A DNA stretch of 64,000 nt from JBMTVN01 sp046047235. GTDB lineage: Bacteria; Verrucomicrobiota; Verrucomicrobiia; Limisphaerales; JAHDYP01. Positions 1 to 8,752 of the stretch are shown here, one piece after another. The first letter of the stretch is position 1. Each line of letters opens with the position of its first letter. The notes under the pieces are model-generated. The model was not told the origin of the DNA. It saw only the letters and a list, made by a program, of their open reading frames with translations, and made no database searches. The position numbers and the translations under genes are program-made. The DNA lies in assembly GCA_046047235.1 (NCBI GenBank), contig JBJOII010000006.1, positions 6,932 to 70,931 on the forward strand. Reading direction: 5' to 3'.

Positions 1-1662
1 CAGTCGATGTGTGTGGGGTTGGCGCGGATGGGTTGTGTGGTGTTTCACTACGACATGCTGGGGTATGCGGACTCGAAGCAATTGTCGCAGGAGCTGGTGC
101 ATGGGTTTGCGAAGCAGCGTCCGGAGATGAACACGCGGGAGAACTGGGGATTATTTTCACCGCAGGCAGAGGCGCATTTGCAAAGTGCGTTGGGGTTACA
201 GGCGTGGAACTCGATTCGGGCGATGGATTTTCTACTGGGTTTACCGGAGGTGGATCCGGAGCGGGTGGCGTGTACTGGCGCGAGCGGAGGCGGTACGCAG
301 ACCTTTATTTTGGCGGCGTTGGATGATCGGCTGAAGCTGGCGTTTCCGGCCGTGATGGTGAGCACGGCGATGCAGGGTGGTTGTACGTGTGAGAACGCGA
401 GTTTGCTTCGGGTGGGGACGGGTAATGTGGAATTTGCGGCGTTATTTGCGCCGAAGCCGCAGGGGATGACGTGTGCGGATGACTGGACGAAGGAGATGTC
501 GACGAAGGGTTTTCCGGAGTTGCAGCAGTTGTATGGGATGTATGGGGCGAAGGACAAAGTGGCGTTGTATCGGGGTGAGCATTTTGCGCACAACTACAAT
601 TCCGTTTCCCGGGTTTCGTTTTACGGGTTTTTGAACCGGCATTTTCGTTTGGGTTTGGAGGAGCCGGTTTTGGAGCGGGATTACCATCGGTTAACGCCGG
701 CCGAGCAGACTGTGTGGGATGAGCAGCATCCGGAGCCTGAGGGGGGTGCGGAGTTTGAGCGGCGGTTATTGAGTTCGCTTTGGTTGGATGCGCGGGATCA
801 CTTGTCGCGCGCGGCGCAATCGCCTGAGAAGTTTCGTGAGCTATGTTCTCCGGCGATGGGGGTGGTGGTGGGGAGGACGATAGTCAGTGCGGGTGGTGTG
901 CGGTACACGCCTGGAAGCGAAGTTCGGCACAAGTGGGGTGTGGCGATGACTGGGGAGCTGGTGAACGAGAGTCATCATGAGGTGGTGCCGGTGGTGTTTT
1001 GTCGGCCTGAGCGATCGAACGGGAGGGTTGTGTTGTGGTTGTCTGAGGTGGGGATCCAGGGGGTGGTGAACGATGGCAAGCTGGCTTCTGGTGTGAGCGA
1101 TTTAGTGACGAAGGGATTTACCGTTTGCGGGTTGGATTTGTTGTATCAGGGTCGGCATGGGTTGGCGGGGGTTGCGGGGATACTTAAGGAGACCCGCAAA
1201 GTAGCGAATCCACGTGAGGCGGCGGCGTATACCTTTGGGTATAACCGGGCGTTGGTGGCGCAGCGGATGCATGATGTGTTGACGGTGCTGGCGTATTTGC
1301 GGGGTCAGTCTGTGGTTCCGGCGTCGATTTCGGCGGTGGCTTTGGAGCCTGGGGTTGCGCCGGTGTTGGCGGGGGCGGCGGCGGTTTCGGGGGATGCGAT
1401 CGATTCGGTGGCGGTGCACACGCACGGGTTCCGTTTTGGGGACGTGCTGGATTTAAGGGATCCGGCCTTTCTGCCCGGTGGGGCGAAGTATGGGGATTTG
1501 CCCGGGATGCTGTCTTTGGGGGGAATGAGGCGGTTATGGGTTGCGGGTGAGGGTCCGGACGGGTTTGCGGATCTATCGTCTTTGACGGGTGCAGATGTCG
1601 AGGTGGAGTCGGGTTCGCGGGCGCATCTGGAGCATGTAGTGGCCTGGCTGAGTGGCGAGTGA
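1..1662 (+). CDS. Alpha/beta-hydrolase, acetyl xylan esterase-like (5' partial)
   Basis: The reading frame is open from the first base, so the N-terminus lies outside the window; the first in-window ATG at position 7 is probably internal. A nucleophile elbow GASGGGTQ (serine about residue 93) is followed by a segment with GEHFAHNYN, whose histidine is a plausible catalytic base. This matches large esterase/hydrolase proteins common in Planctomycetes and Verrucomicrobia. The second half resembles another alpha/beta-hydrolase lobe but shows no clear GxSxG motif, so it may be non-catalytic. The neighbour 46 bases downstream is a sulfatase on the same strand, which suggests deacetylation or other de-esterification of a decorated polysaccharide. 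The substrate is inferred from context only. Confidence 0.7.
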   Translation, partial: QSMCVGLARMGCVVFHYDMLGYADSKQLSQELVHGFAKQRPEMNTRENWGLFSPQAEAHLQSALGLQAWNSIRAMDFLLGLPEVDPERVACTGASGGGTQTFILAALDDRLKLAFPAVMVSTAMQGGCTCENASLLRVGTGNVEFAALFAPKPQGMTCADDWTKEMSTKGFPELQQLYGMYGAKDKVALYRGEHFAHNYNSVSRVSFYGFLNRHFRLGLEEPVLERDYHRLTPAEQTVWDEQHPEPEGGAEFERRLLSSLWLDARDHLSRAAQSPEKFRELCSPAMGVVVGRTIVSAGGVRYTPGSEVRHKWGVAMTGELVNESHHEVVPVVFCRPERSNGRVVLWLSEVGIQGVVNDGKLASGVSDLVTKGFTVCGLDLLYQGRHGLAGVAGILKETRKVANPREAAAYTFGYNRALVAQRMHDVLTVLAYLRGQSVVPASISAVALEPGVAPVLAGAAAVSGDAIDSVAVHTHGFRFGDVLDLRDPAFLPGGAKYGDLPGMLSLGGMRRLWVAGEGPDGFADLSSLTGADVEVESGSRAHLEHVVAWLSGE

Positions 1663-1708
1663 GGGATGGGGGTTGAGCGAGGTGCCGGTTTATGTTTGGA
1701 CTTGTCGT

Positions 1709-3196
1709 ATGAATTTCCTGCGAACGATTCGGATTCTACTGCTTGTTTGGGGGTTTGTGTTGGGTGCTGTGGTGCAGGCAGCTCCTGCGAAGAACGTCCT
1801 TTTCCTGATTGCAGATGATTTGAACAACTTTCTGGGTTGTTATGGTGATCCACTGGTGAAGACCCCGAATCTGGATCGGCTGGCTTCGCGGGGGGCATTG
1901 TTTCGTCGGGCTTATTGCACTTATCCGTTGTGTGGGCCAAGTCGGAATTCGCTCCTGACGGGGTTATATCCGAACGCGACCGGTATTTATCAGAACGTGC
2001 AGATCTTCCGGCAGAGCATTCCGGAGCATTTGAGCTTGCCGCAGGTGTTTCGGCAGGCGGGTGGTTTTGCTGCGCGGATAGGCAAGCTATATCACTACAA
2101 CGTGCCGAATTCGGTGGGGACGAACGGGCATGATGATCCGGCGTCGTGGGAGTTGGAGATTAATCCTGCGGGGGTGGAGAGGACGGAGGAGCATCCATTT
2201 ATATTCACCCTGAGTCCCGGGAAGTTTGGAGGGACCCTGAGTTGGTATGCTTCGCCAAAGCCGGATCGCTTTCACACGGATGCGATGCAGGCTGAGGATG
2301 CGGAGTGGGTGTTGGAGCGATGTGCGGCGAGGCGGGAGCGGCCATTCTTTTTGGCGGTTGGGTTTTTCAGGCCGCACACGCCGTATGTTTCGCCGCGGTC
2401 GTATTTTGAATTGTATCCGGAGGACGAGATGCCGGTAGTGACGGGGGTGGAGGCGGATCGGGCGGATGTTCCCTCCCCTGCCCTGGCGACGCGCAAACGT
2501 GAGGAGCAGGAGATGAGTGAGGCCGTGCGACGGCAGTGTCGGCAGGCTTATCTGGCGAGCGTCACTTTTATGGATGCGCAGGTGGGCAGGGTTTTGGATG
2601 CGTTGGAGCGGTTGGGTTTGGCGGAGGACACAGTCATCGTGTTTACGAGCGACCACGGGTATCACATGGGTGAGCATGGTTTATGGCAGAAGCGGAGTTT
2701 GTTTGAGGAGAGTGCGAGGGTGCCCTTGTTGATTGCTGCGCCGGGGATATCGCATGCGGGGTCGGTGGTGGAGGCTCCGGTGAGTCAGGTTGATTTGTAT
2801 CCTACCTTGATGGAGTTATGTGGTTTGGAGGGGCCGGAGGGTTTGCCGGGGCAGTCTTTGGTGCCGTTGTTGAGGAATCCGGCTGCGCCCGGGCGGGGGT
2901 GGGCGTTGACCCAGGTGAATCGTCGGGCCGAGGGGCGCGATTACTTTGGATACAGCCTACGGACTGAGCGCTATCGGTATACCGAGTGGGATGGTGGGGA
3001 GATGGGATTGGAGTTGTATGATCATCAGGAGGATCCCGGCGAGTTGCGGAATCTGGCGAAGGAGGATGGCACCAGAGAATTGCGCGGGCGATTGGCTCAT
3101 TTGATGGCTCAGGCGGTGCGGAGCAGTTATCCGGAGTCGGGTGTGGCGCCGGAGGTGAGGCCGGGTTTATGGACGCCGATACTGGTGGCGCCTTGA
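1709..3196 (+). CDS. Secreted Cys-type sulfatase (iduronate-2-sulfatase-like)
   Basis: Sulfatase of 495 residues. The chosen ATG at 1709 starts directly with a signal peptide (hydrophobic core about residues 8-23); an upstream GTG at 1652 would only add a non-signal extension overlapping the esterase. The metal-binding pair ADD is at about residues 35-37, and the formylglycine signature CGPSR is at residues 75-79 with Cys75 the residue to be oxidised. Further sulfatase landmarks are GKLYHY, FFLAVGFFRPHTPY and TSDHGYHMGEHGLWQK. The HxGEHGLWQK form and overall order are typical of iduronate-sulfatase-like (S1_7-type) enzymes. It is likely exported to the periplasm to remove sulfate from a glycan, and needs a formylglycine-generating enzyme not seen in this window. 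Confidence 0.88.
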   Translation: MNFLRTIRILLLVWGFVLGAVVQAAPAKNVLFLIADDLNNFLGCYGDPLVKTPNLDRLASRGALFRRAYCTYPLCGPSRNSLLTGLYPNATGIYQNVQIFRQSIPEHLSLPQVFRQAGGFAARIGKLYHYNVPNSVGTNGHDDPASWELEINPAGVERTEEHPFIFTLSPGKFGGTLSWYASPKPDRFHTDAMQAEDAEWVLERCAARRERPFFLAVGFFRPHTPYVSPRSYFELYPEDEMPVVTGVEADRADVPSPALATRKREEQEMSEAVRRQCRQAYLASVTFMDAQVGRVLDALERLGLAEDTVIVFTSDHGYHMGEHGLWQKRSLFEESARVPLLIAAPGISHAGSVVEAPVSQVDLYPTLMELCGLEGPEGLPGQSLVPLLRNPAAPGRGWALTQVNRRAEGRDYFGYSLRTERYRYTEWDGGEMGLELYDHQEDPGELRNLAKEDGTRELRGRLAHLMAQAVRSSYPESGVAPEVRPGLWTPILVAP

Positions 3197-3233
3197 GCTG
3201 CGGTGGTGTGTTGAAAGAGGAAGGAGATTGAGA

Positions 3234-4661
3234 GTGAACGGAATGATGGATCATTGGATTGGAGCCCGTATCCGGTTTGGTTTGGTTCGGTGTGGGCTGA
3301 TTGCTGTTGCGGTGGGGATGCTGTTTTCGACAGCGGCGGATGCCGGGGGGCGGCCGCCGAACGTGGTGGTGATTTTTCTCGATGATTCCGGGTATGCGGA
3401 TTTCAGGCCTTTTGCGAACACGGCCTATCCGACGCCGAACGTGCAGCGGTTGGCGGATGAAGGGCGGTGTTTTGACAATTTCTATGTGCCGCAGGCGATT
3501 TGTTCGGCATCGAGAGCTGCGTTATTGACGGGGTGCTATCCGGGGAGAACGAAGATGTTTAGCGCGCATGCGCCTGAGGCGCGGGGTTTGGATCCTCAGT
3601 ATGCGACGTTGGCGGAGGTTTTGAAGCCGCGTGGCTATGCGACGGCTGTCTTCGGCAAATGGCATGTGGGGGATCAGCCCGGGACGAGGCCGGCAGCCCG
3701 CGGTTTTGATGAGAGCTGCGGGTTGATGTATTCGAATGACATGTGGCGGTATCATCCGGAGAGTCCGGAGTTCTGGGGGAAGTGGCCCTTGCGGTTTTGG
3801 GAGAACGACAAGGTGACGATTGATCCAGTGACGCCTGAGCACCAGACGCAGTTGACGACGTGGTATACCGAGCATGCGGTGGATTTCATTCAGCGGCACA
3901 AGGATGCGCCGTTCTTTCTGTATGTGCCGCATTCCATGCCGCACGTGCCATTGTTTGTGAGTGACAAGTTCAAGGGGAAATCAGGGGTGGGGTTGTATGG
4001 GGATGTGATGATGGAGATCGACTGGTCCGTGGGCGAGATCATGAAAGCGTTGCGGGAGGCGGGAGTGGAGGACGAGACCCTGGTGATCATGACTTCCGAC
4101 AACGGGCCTTGGTCATCGTATGGAAATCATTCCGGCGCCACGCCCTTTCGCGAGGCGAAGGGCACCTCCTTTGACGGCGGGGTGCGGAGCGCATGTATTG
4201 TGAAGTATCCGGGGGAGATCGAAGCCGGGACGAGATCGAGTCAGGCCTTTTGCACGATCGATATTTTGCCAACTGTGACGCGTTTGGCTGGAGCGGACTT
4301 GCCGGCGAACCCGGTCGACGGCAAAGACATGTGGGATTTGATCCGGGGCAAGGCGGGGGCCGTGAATCCTCAGGAGTATTATCCGTTCAGCACGGGGAGT
4401 GTATTTGAGGGACTACTGACGGGTGATGGCCGATGGAAGCTGCACGTGCCGCACGGGTATCGGACGTTGATGGTGGCAGGGAACGATGGCGCTGCGGGGA
4501 AGTATCGGCAGGACAAGATCGGGCTTGCGCTATACGACATGGAGAACGATCCGATGGAAGAGCGCGATGTTGCTGGCGAGCACCCGGAAGTGATGGCGAG
4601 GTTATTGGGTCTGGCTGAGAAGCATCGCGAGGAGTTCTATCCCAATCAGGCGCCTTGGTGA
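3234..4661 (+). CDS. Secreted sulfatase with CSASR active-site signature
   Basis: Arylsulfatase-family protein of 475 residues. AAGGAG at 3221-3226 sits 7 bases before a GTG at 3234, which decides this start over a TTG at 3228 (too close) and an ATG at 3243 (too far). Signal peptide about residues 15-38. The formylglycine site reads CSASR (Cys90), with Ala in place of the usual Pro; the family signature is C/S-x-P/A-x-R, so it should still be functional. FLDDSGYAD, FGKWHVGD, HSMPHVPLF and TSDNGPW follow in normal sulfatase order. The gene lies 37 bases after the previous sulfatase on the same strand, so co-transcription with it is likely. Confidence 0.88.
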   Translation: MNGMMDHWIGARIRFGLVRCGLIAVAVGMLFSTAADAGGRPPNVVVIFLDDSGYADFRPFANTAYPTPNVQRLADEGRCFDNFYVPQAICSASRAALLTGCYPGRTKMFSAHAPEARGLDPQYATLAEVLKPRGYATAVFGKWHVGDQPGTRPAARGFDESCGLMYSNDMWRYHPESPEFWGKWPLRFWENDKVTIDPVTPEHQTQLTTWYTEHAVDFIQRHKDAPFFLYVPHSMPHVPLFVSDKFKGKSGVGLYGDVMMEIDWSVGEIMKALREAGVEDETLVIMTSDNGPWSSYGNHSGATPFREAKGTSFDGGVRSACIVKYPGEIEAGTRSSQAFCTIDILPTVTRLAGADLPANPVDGKDMWDLIRGKAGAVNPQEYYPFSTGSVFEGLLTGDGRWKLHVPHGYRTLMVAGNDGAAGKYRQDKIGLALYDMENDPMEERDVAGEHPEVMARLLGLAEKHREEFYPNQAPW

Positions 4662-4683
4662 CGGGGCAGGCGCGAAGCGGGAA

Positions 4684-4746
4684 GCGCTGAGGGCTGAGGG
4701 CTGAGGGCTGAGGGCTGAGGGCTGAGCGCTGAGGGCTGAGGGCTGG
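4684..4746. repeat. Heptanucleotide tandem repeat (unit GGGCTGA, 9 copies)
   Basis: Nine consecutive 7-base units lie between the convergent ends of a sulfatase and a metallo-hydrolase gene. Six are exact GGGCTGA; two read GCGCTGA (first and seventh) and the last is GGGCTGG. The array is 63 bases long. Copy number could vary by replication slippage, but it falls outside both coding regions. Confidence 0.9.
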
Positions 4747-4752
4747 GTTGGG

Positions 4753-5613
4753 CTAGACGGGGGGGCTGGTCCAGCGTTCCCCTGCCCGCAGGACGCTGTA
4801 GGCTTGATTAAGTTTGGTGCAGGTCTGGATGAACTCTTCTGGCGATGCCGTGTTGAATTCGAACATTTCGTAGTGGCAAGGGATGGCGCAGCGGATGCCG
4901 GTGTCGGCGGCGAGTTGGGCTGCTTCGCGTCCCCAGAGGTTGCCGGACACCCTGCGTTCCGGGGCTCGGCCGTTGATGGGCAGGAAGGCGAGGTCAATAT
5001 TCCAGCGCTGGAGCCAGTCATCCATGCCGGGGAAGCGGATAGTGTCGCCGCTATGATAGACTGTGTAGGGCCCAAACTCGACGACGTATCCGAGGTAGTG
5101 GTGACGTCCGTATTCGTCCTTATCGAGCTGTTCGTGGGCGGCGGGGACGCCGTGAAGGCGGAACGGGCCGATGACGGTGTTTTGTCCAGCGTCGAGACCG
5201 CGGGGCATCTCTGTCATAAGGTTTAGCCGATCGGCGACGAAGGAGCGGTTGGCTTCGGGAACGACGAGTTCCATGGAGGGGTTGGTTTTGAGGAGAGGGA
5301 GGAGAGTGTGAGCGTCGAGGTGATCCGTGTGGTTATGGGTTGAGGTGGTGGCGAGGATGCCGGTGAGGCGTGCGGGGTCGATGACCCGTTCTGTCATGCG
5401 GACGTGAGGTTTATTGGTGGCGGCGTATTTGCGGGTTAGAGAATCGGAGAGGTAGGGATCGAAGAGGAGGTGGTGGTCTTGCCACTGGAGGAGGAAGCCG
5501 CTTTGGCCGAGCCACCAGACGTGGAAGCGGTCGGTGGTGGGGCGCGCGGCTTCGATGTCGTCGAGCAACTGGTCATCCTGGAGGAGCGGTCGGATCATGG
5601 GGACAAGGTACAT
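4753..5613 (-). CDS. Metallo-beta-lactamase-fold hydrolase, UlaG-like
   Basis: Protein of 286 residues with a metallo-beta-lactamase fold. The N-terminal WLGQSGFLLQWQ and LLFDPYLSD segments are followed by the metal motif TSTHNHTDHLDAHTL (HxHxDH), then a late YHSGDTIRF and a C-terminal CAIPCHYEMF. This order matches the UlaG/L-ascorbate-6-phosphate-lactonase-like and NAPE-PLD-like hydrolases. No export signal is visible, so it is probably cytoplasmic. It runs convergently against the preceding sulfatase and divergently from the next one. The natural substrate cannot be told from sequence; a phospho-sugar lactone or phosphodiester is possible. An alternative in-frame ATG lies 15 bases downstream of the start. 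Confidence 0.8.
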   Translation of the reverse strand: MYLVPMIRPLLQDDQLLDDIEAARPTTDRFHVWWLGQSGFLLQWQDHHLLFDPYLSDSLTRKYAATNKPHVRMTERVIDPARLTGILATTSTHNHTDHLDAHTLLPLLKTNPSMELVVPEANRSFVADRLNLMTEMPRGLDAGQNTVIGPFRLHGVPAAHEQLDKDEYGRHHYLGYVVEFGPYTVYHSGDTIRFPGMDDWLQRWNIDLAFLPINGRAPERRVSGNLWGREAAQLAADTGIRCAIPCHYEMFEFNTASPEEFIQTCTKLNQAYSVLRAGERWTSPPV

Positions 5614-5694
5614 GCGGTTGGGGTTGGATTAAACCCTGAACGTAGCGGGCAGGTTTATTGTTGGGGGTTGAACGGGGGTGGGAGGGGTTACAGA

Positions 5695-7101
5695 ATGCGT
5701 GGCATGAATATCCGGAGAGTGAGTGTTGTGCTGCTGGCTGCGTGCAGCGTGTGTTTTTGTGTTCTGGAGGGGGTTGCGGCTGGGAAGCCCAACGTGGTGA
5801 TTATGTTTGCGGACGACTTGGGTTATGGGGATTTGGGTTGTTTTGGGCATCCGACGATACGGACACCGAATTTGGATCGACTGGCTGTGGAGGGGCAGAA
5901 GTGGACGAGTTTCTATGCGGCTGCGTGTGTTTGTACGCCCAGTCGGGCGGCATTGATGACGGGTAGGTTGCCGATTCGCAATGGGATGTGTTCTGACTCG
6001 AGGCGCGTTTTGTTTCCGGATTCGGCTGGGGGATTGCCGGCGGGTGAGATCACCATGGCAGAGGCGCTGAAGGGGGCGGGTTATGCCACCGCTGCGGTGG
6101 GGAAGTGGCATCTCGGGCATTTGCCGGAGTATTTGCCTACGCGGCAGGGTTTTGATTCATATTTCGGGATCCCCTATTCCAACGACATGGACAAAGTGGG
6201 ACAGGGGGATCATTACGCCTTGGCACGGGAGGAGGTGTATGCGGCTTACAACGTTCCGTTGATGCGGGATGAGGAAGTGGTCGAGCGTCCGGCGGATCAG
6301 CGGACGATTACGCGTCGGTATACGGAGGAAGCGGTGCGTTTTATCCGAAAGAGCCGCGGGGAGCCGTTCTTTTTGTATCTGGCGCATAATCTTCCCCACA
6401 TCCCGCTGTTTCGTGGGGAGGCCTTTAAGGGGGTGAGTGCGCGGGGGATTTATGGGGATGTGGTGGAGGAAGTGGATTGGTCTCTGGGGGAGGTTGTGCG
6501 GGCTTTGGAGGAGACTGGGGTAGCGGGGAACACACTCGTGGTTTTCACTTCAGACAATGGGCCGTGGCTGAGTTTCAAAACGCACGGTGGGTCGGCCGGA
6601 TTGTTGCGGGATGGGAAGGGATCAACGTGGGAGGGAGGGATGAGGGAGCCGACCGTATTCTGGTGGCCGGGCAAGCTGAAGCCGGGGGTGGTGCACGAGA
6701 TGGGGTCGACGCTGGATTTATTTCCGACGGTGTTAGGTTTGGCTGGTTTGAAGCTTCCGGCGGATCGGGTGTATGACGGGTTTGACTTGAGTCCGGTCTT
6801 ATTTGGAACCGGGGAGAGCCCGAGGGATGCGATGTTTTATTATCATGGGGCGCGTTTGTTTGCGGTGCGGGAGGGGGCGTTCAAGGCGCATTTTTTGACC
6901 AAGACCTCTTATGTGGGGCAGAAAGAGGCGGTGGTGCATGACCCTCCCCTGCTCTTCCAGGTGGAGGAGGATCCGGGCGAGCAATTCGATGTTGCCGCTG
7001 CGCATCCGGATGTTGTTGCGAGGCTGACGCGTTTGGCGGAGGCGCACCGGTCCGGTATTGATCCGGTGCCCTCGCAGTTGGAGCGTCGGATAGGCGACTG
7101 A
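5695..7101 (+). CDS. Secreted Cys-type arylsulfatase
   Basis: Arylsulfatase A-like protein of 468 residues. GGAGGGG at 5681-5687 lies 7 bases before the ATG at 5695, fixing the start; a signal peptide follows (core about residues 9-28). FADDLGYGDLG holds the metal-binding aspartates and CTPSR (Cys80) is the formylglycine signature. GKWHLGH, HNLPHIPLF, TSDNGPW and a substrate-side GKGSTWEGG complete the active site. It shares the IYGDV(V/M)xE(V/I)DWS segment and general layout with the sulfatase at 3234-4661, so the two are probably paralogues. Likely role: periplasmic or surface desulfation of a polysaccharide. Confidence 0.9.
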   Translation: MRGMNIRRVSVVLLAACSVCFCVLEGVAAGKPNVVIMFADDLGYGDLGCFGHPTIRTPNLDRLAVEGQKWTSFYAAACVCTPSRAALMTGRLPIRNGMCSDSRRVLFPDSAGGLPAGEITMAEALKGAGYATAAVGKWHLGHLPEYLPTRQGFDSYFGIPYSNDMDKVGQGDHYALAREEVYAAYNVPLMRDEEVVERPADQRTITRRYTEEAVRFIRKSRGEPFFLYLAHNLPHIPLFRGEAFKGVSARGIYGDVVEEVDWSLGEVVRALEETGVAGNTLVVFTSDNGPWLSFKTHGGSAGLLRDGKGSTWEGGMREPTVFWWPGKLKPGVVHEMGSTLDLFPTVLGLAGLKLPADRVYDGFDLSPVLFGTGESPRDAMFYYHGARLFAVREGAFKAHFLTKTSYVGQKEAVVHDPPLLFQVEEDPGEQFDVAAAHPDVVARLTRLAEAHRSGIDPVPSQLERRIGD

Positions 7102-7113
7102 ACTGGCGGGGGG

Positions 7114-8163
7114 TTAAAGCGTTGCGCGGACGGAGTTCACGCCTTCGACCATGTTTTTGAGTTTGCTTTGGGCGGCCCAGCGGGCGGTTTGGCTGAGGCC
7201 GCAATCCGGTGCGAAGGCAAGGCGATCGGCGGGAGCATATTGGAGGCAGGCACGGACGCGATTGGCGACGTCGGAGACCGTTTCGATATAGTAGCTTTTG
7301 ACGTCCACGATACCGACGGCTACGTCGACCTTTTTGGCGATGTCGGCGATGATGGCGAGTTCGCTGAATTCGCGGCTGGCCATTTCCACGTGGATTTCGT
7401 TGAGGTGCATATCGAGGAAGGCGGGGAACATGGGGGCGTATTGCCTGAGGCCGACGGCGTGCCCCTTGAAGTTGCCGAAGCAGAGGTGGGTAGAGAGCCG
7501 GCATTTTCCGACCACGGGCTCGACTGTGCGGTTGAAGATATCGACGAAGCGTTTGGGGTCCTGGCGGTGGGCGTAGCAGCTCATGGAGGGTTCATCCACG
7601 GTGATTTCGGTGCATCCGGCTGCGACGAGGTTTTCGAGTTCGGTGCGGACGATGGGGAGGAGCGCTTCTGTGAGGGCCCAACGGTCGGGGTATTGGTTAT
7701 TGGGGATGAGGCGTCCGCTGAGGGTATAGGGACCGGGAACGGAAGCTTTGAGAACTGGCTTATCGGCGCTGTTTGCGAACCGGTCTGCTGCGATGCGTTG
7801 GAGGCGTTGGAAGTCCTCGACAGTCCCGAGTCCGCGGGGGGCATGGAGTTCTGCGGTGACGAGGTGACGCCCGCGCTGGTCGTGTGCGGGGGGGCCGAAG
7901 CGGCGCGGGGGTGCGCTTTCCAGGTCGATGCCCTGGATGAAGCCGTAGAAGGAGAGGTTGAAGTCGAGGCGGGTTTGTTCGCCATCCGTGACGACGTCGA
8001 GGCCGGCGGCGGTCTGGTCGTTGAGGGCGATGGTAACGGCATCGTCGATGAGCTCGGTGCGGTCGGAGGTGCCAAATTCCTGGAGGGACTGGCAGGCGAA
8101 CTCGAGCCAGCCAGGGAACGGGTAGCTACCGACAACGGTGGTGCGCAGGGGTCTTTCTTTCAT
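7114..8163 (-). CDS. MetE catalytic-domain-like methyltransferase (cobalamin-independent methionine synthase family)
   Basis: Protein of 349 residues corresponding to the C-terminal catalytic TIM-barrel half of MetE, without the N-terminal half of the full-length enzyme. TTVVGSYPFPGW opens the domain and GLDVVTDGEQ follows. Candidate zinc ligands are visible in order: His and Cys in THLCFGN, Glu in HVEMAS, and Cys in APDCGLS. Such short MetE-like proteins use varied methyl donors, and the homocysteine substrate is likely but not certain. It is convergent with the arylsulfatase, 12 bases apart. No riboswitch-like structure was noticed upstream. Confidence 0.8.
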   Translation of the reverse strand: MKERPLRTTVVGSYPFPGWLEFACQSLQEFGTSDRTELIDDAVTIALNDQTAAGLDVVTDGEQTRLDFNLSFYGFIQGIDLESAPPRRFGPPAHDQRGRHLVTAELHAPRGLGTVEDFQRLQRIAADRFANSADKPVLKASVPGPYTLSGRLIPNNQYPDRWALTEALLPIVRTELENLVAAGCTEITVDEPSMSCYAHRQDPKRFVDIFNRTVEPVVGKCRLSTHLCFGNFKGHAVGLRQYAPMFPAFLDMHLNEIHVEMASREFSELAIIADIAKKVDVAVGIVDVKSYYIETVSDVANRVRACLQYAPADRLAFAPDCGLSQTARWAAQSKLKNMVEGVNSVRATL

Positions 8164-8308
8164 GGGTATTGGGCTGGGTCGGGGTTGTTGGATTGGCGAG
8201 CGATTGTCCGGGGAGAGTAATAGATGGGGTTGGGGGAGTCTAGGTTCCGTCTTGTCGGAAGGGGCTTTTTGGCGGAGTGTGCGGAGAGTGCTAAACCCGA
8301 GAACACTG

Positions 8309-8752
8309 ATGCGTATGCGTTGCGCTTTGATTTTGATTGCCGGCGGGCTGTTGTTGGTGGGGGGAGAGCGGCTTCTGGGGCAGGACTACCGTATGGATTG
8401 GCAGGCTGTGCACTCGGGTGGCGGCGTGGCTGTTGGAGGGGGCTATGTTTTGTCTGGCAGCGTGGGGCAAGTGGAATCGGGCGATGTGATTGCGGGGGAA
8501 GAGTATTCCTGGCAGGGAGGGTTTTGGAGCGGTTGGGTGGATGCGGGACAGGTGCAGGAGGCGCCACGCCTGGTTATCAACTGGGATGGAGATCAGGTTA
8601 CCCTAAGTTGGCCTGAGGGTGCCGGGGGTTACATCCTGGAGGAGACGGAGGATTTAGAATCGCCGGTTTGGGTCACTTCTGGTGTGGAGAATGGTGTCCC
8701 TGTTACTCCGCCAACTGGTCGAGCCGTTTACTATCGACTGGCGGGCAATTGA
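8309..8752 (+). CDS. Small secreted protein with C-terminal FxRL-type module
   Basis: Protein of 147 residues. The ATG at 8309 (or 8315) begins a signal peptide ending near GERLLGQD. The mature N-terminus has a compact Gly-rich motif (DWQAVHSGGG...GYVLSGSVGQ...WQGGFW) that I recognise from many short Verrucomicrobia secreted proteins. The second half reads LVINWDGDQVTLSWP, YILEETEDL, W, ending in YYRLAGN. This matches the C-terminal module seen in three other secreted proteins of this window. No catalytic motif is visible and the function is unknown; a role in surface attachment or sorting is conceivable. The last 22 bases overlap the 3' end of the convergent gene. Confidence 0.7.
   Translation: MRMRCALILIAGGLLLVGGERLLGQDYRMDWQAVHSGGGVAVGGGYVLSGSVGQVESGDVIAGEEYSWQGGFWSGWVDAGQVQEAPRLVINWDGDQVTLSWPEGAGGYILEETEDLESPVWVTSGVENGVPVTPPTGRAVYYRLAGN

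Noticed and set aside
7168..8220. A 350-residue plus-strand open frame
   Set aside because: It is antisense to the MetE-like gene and has Glu/Asp/Gly-rich composition typical of a shadow frame in GC-rich DNA.
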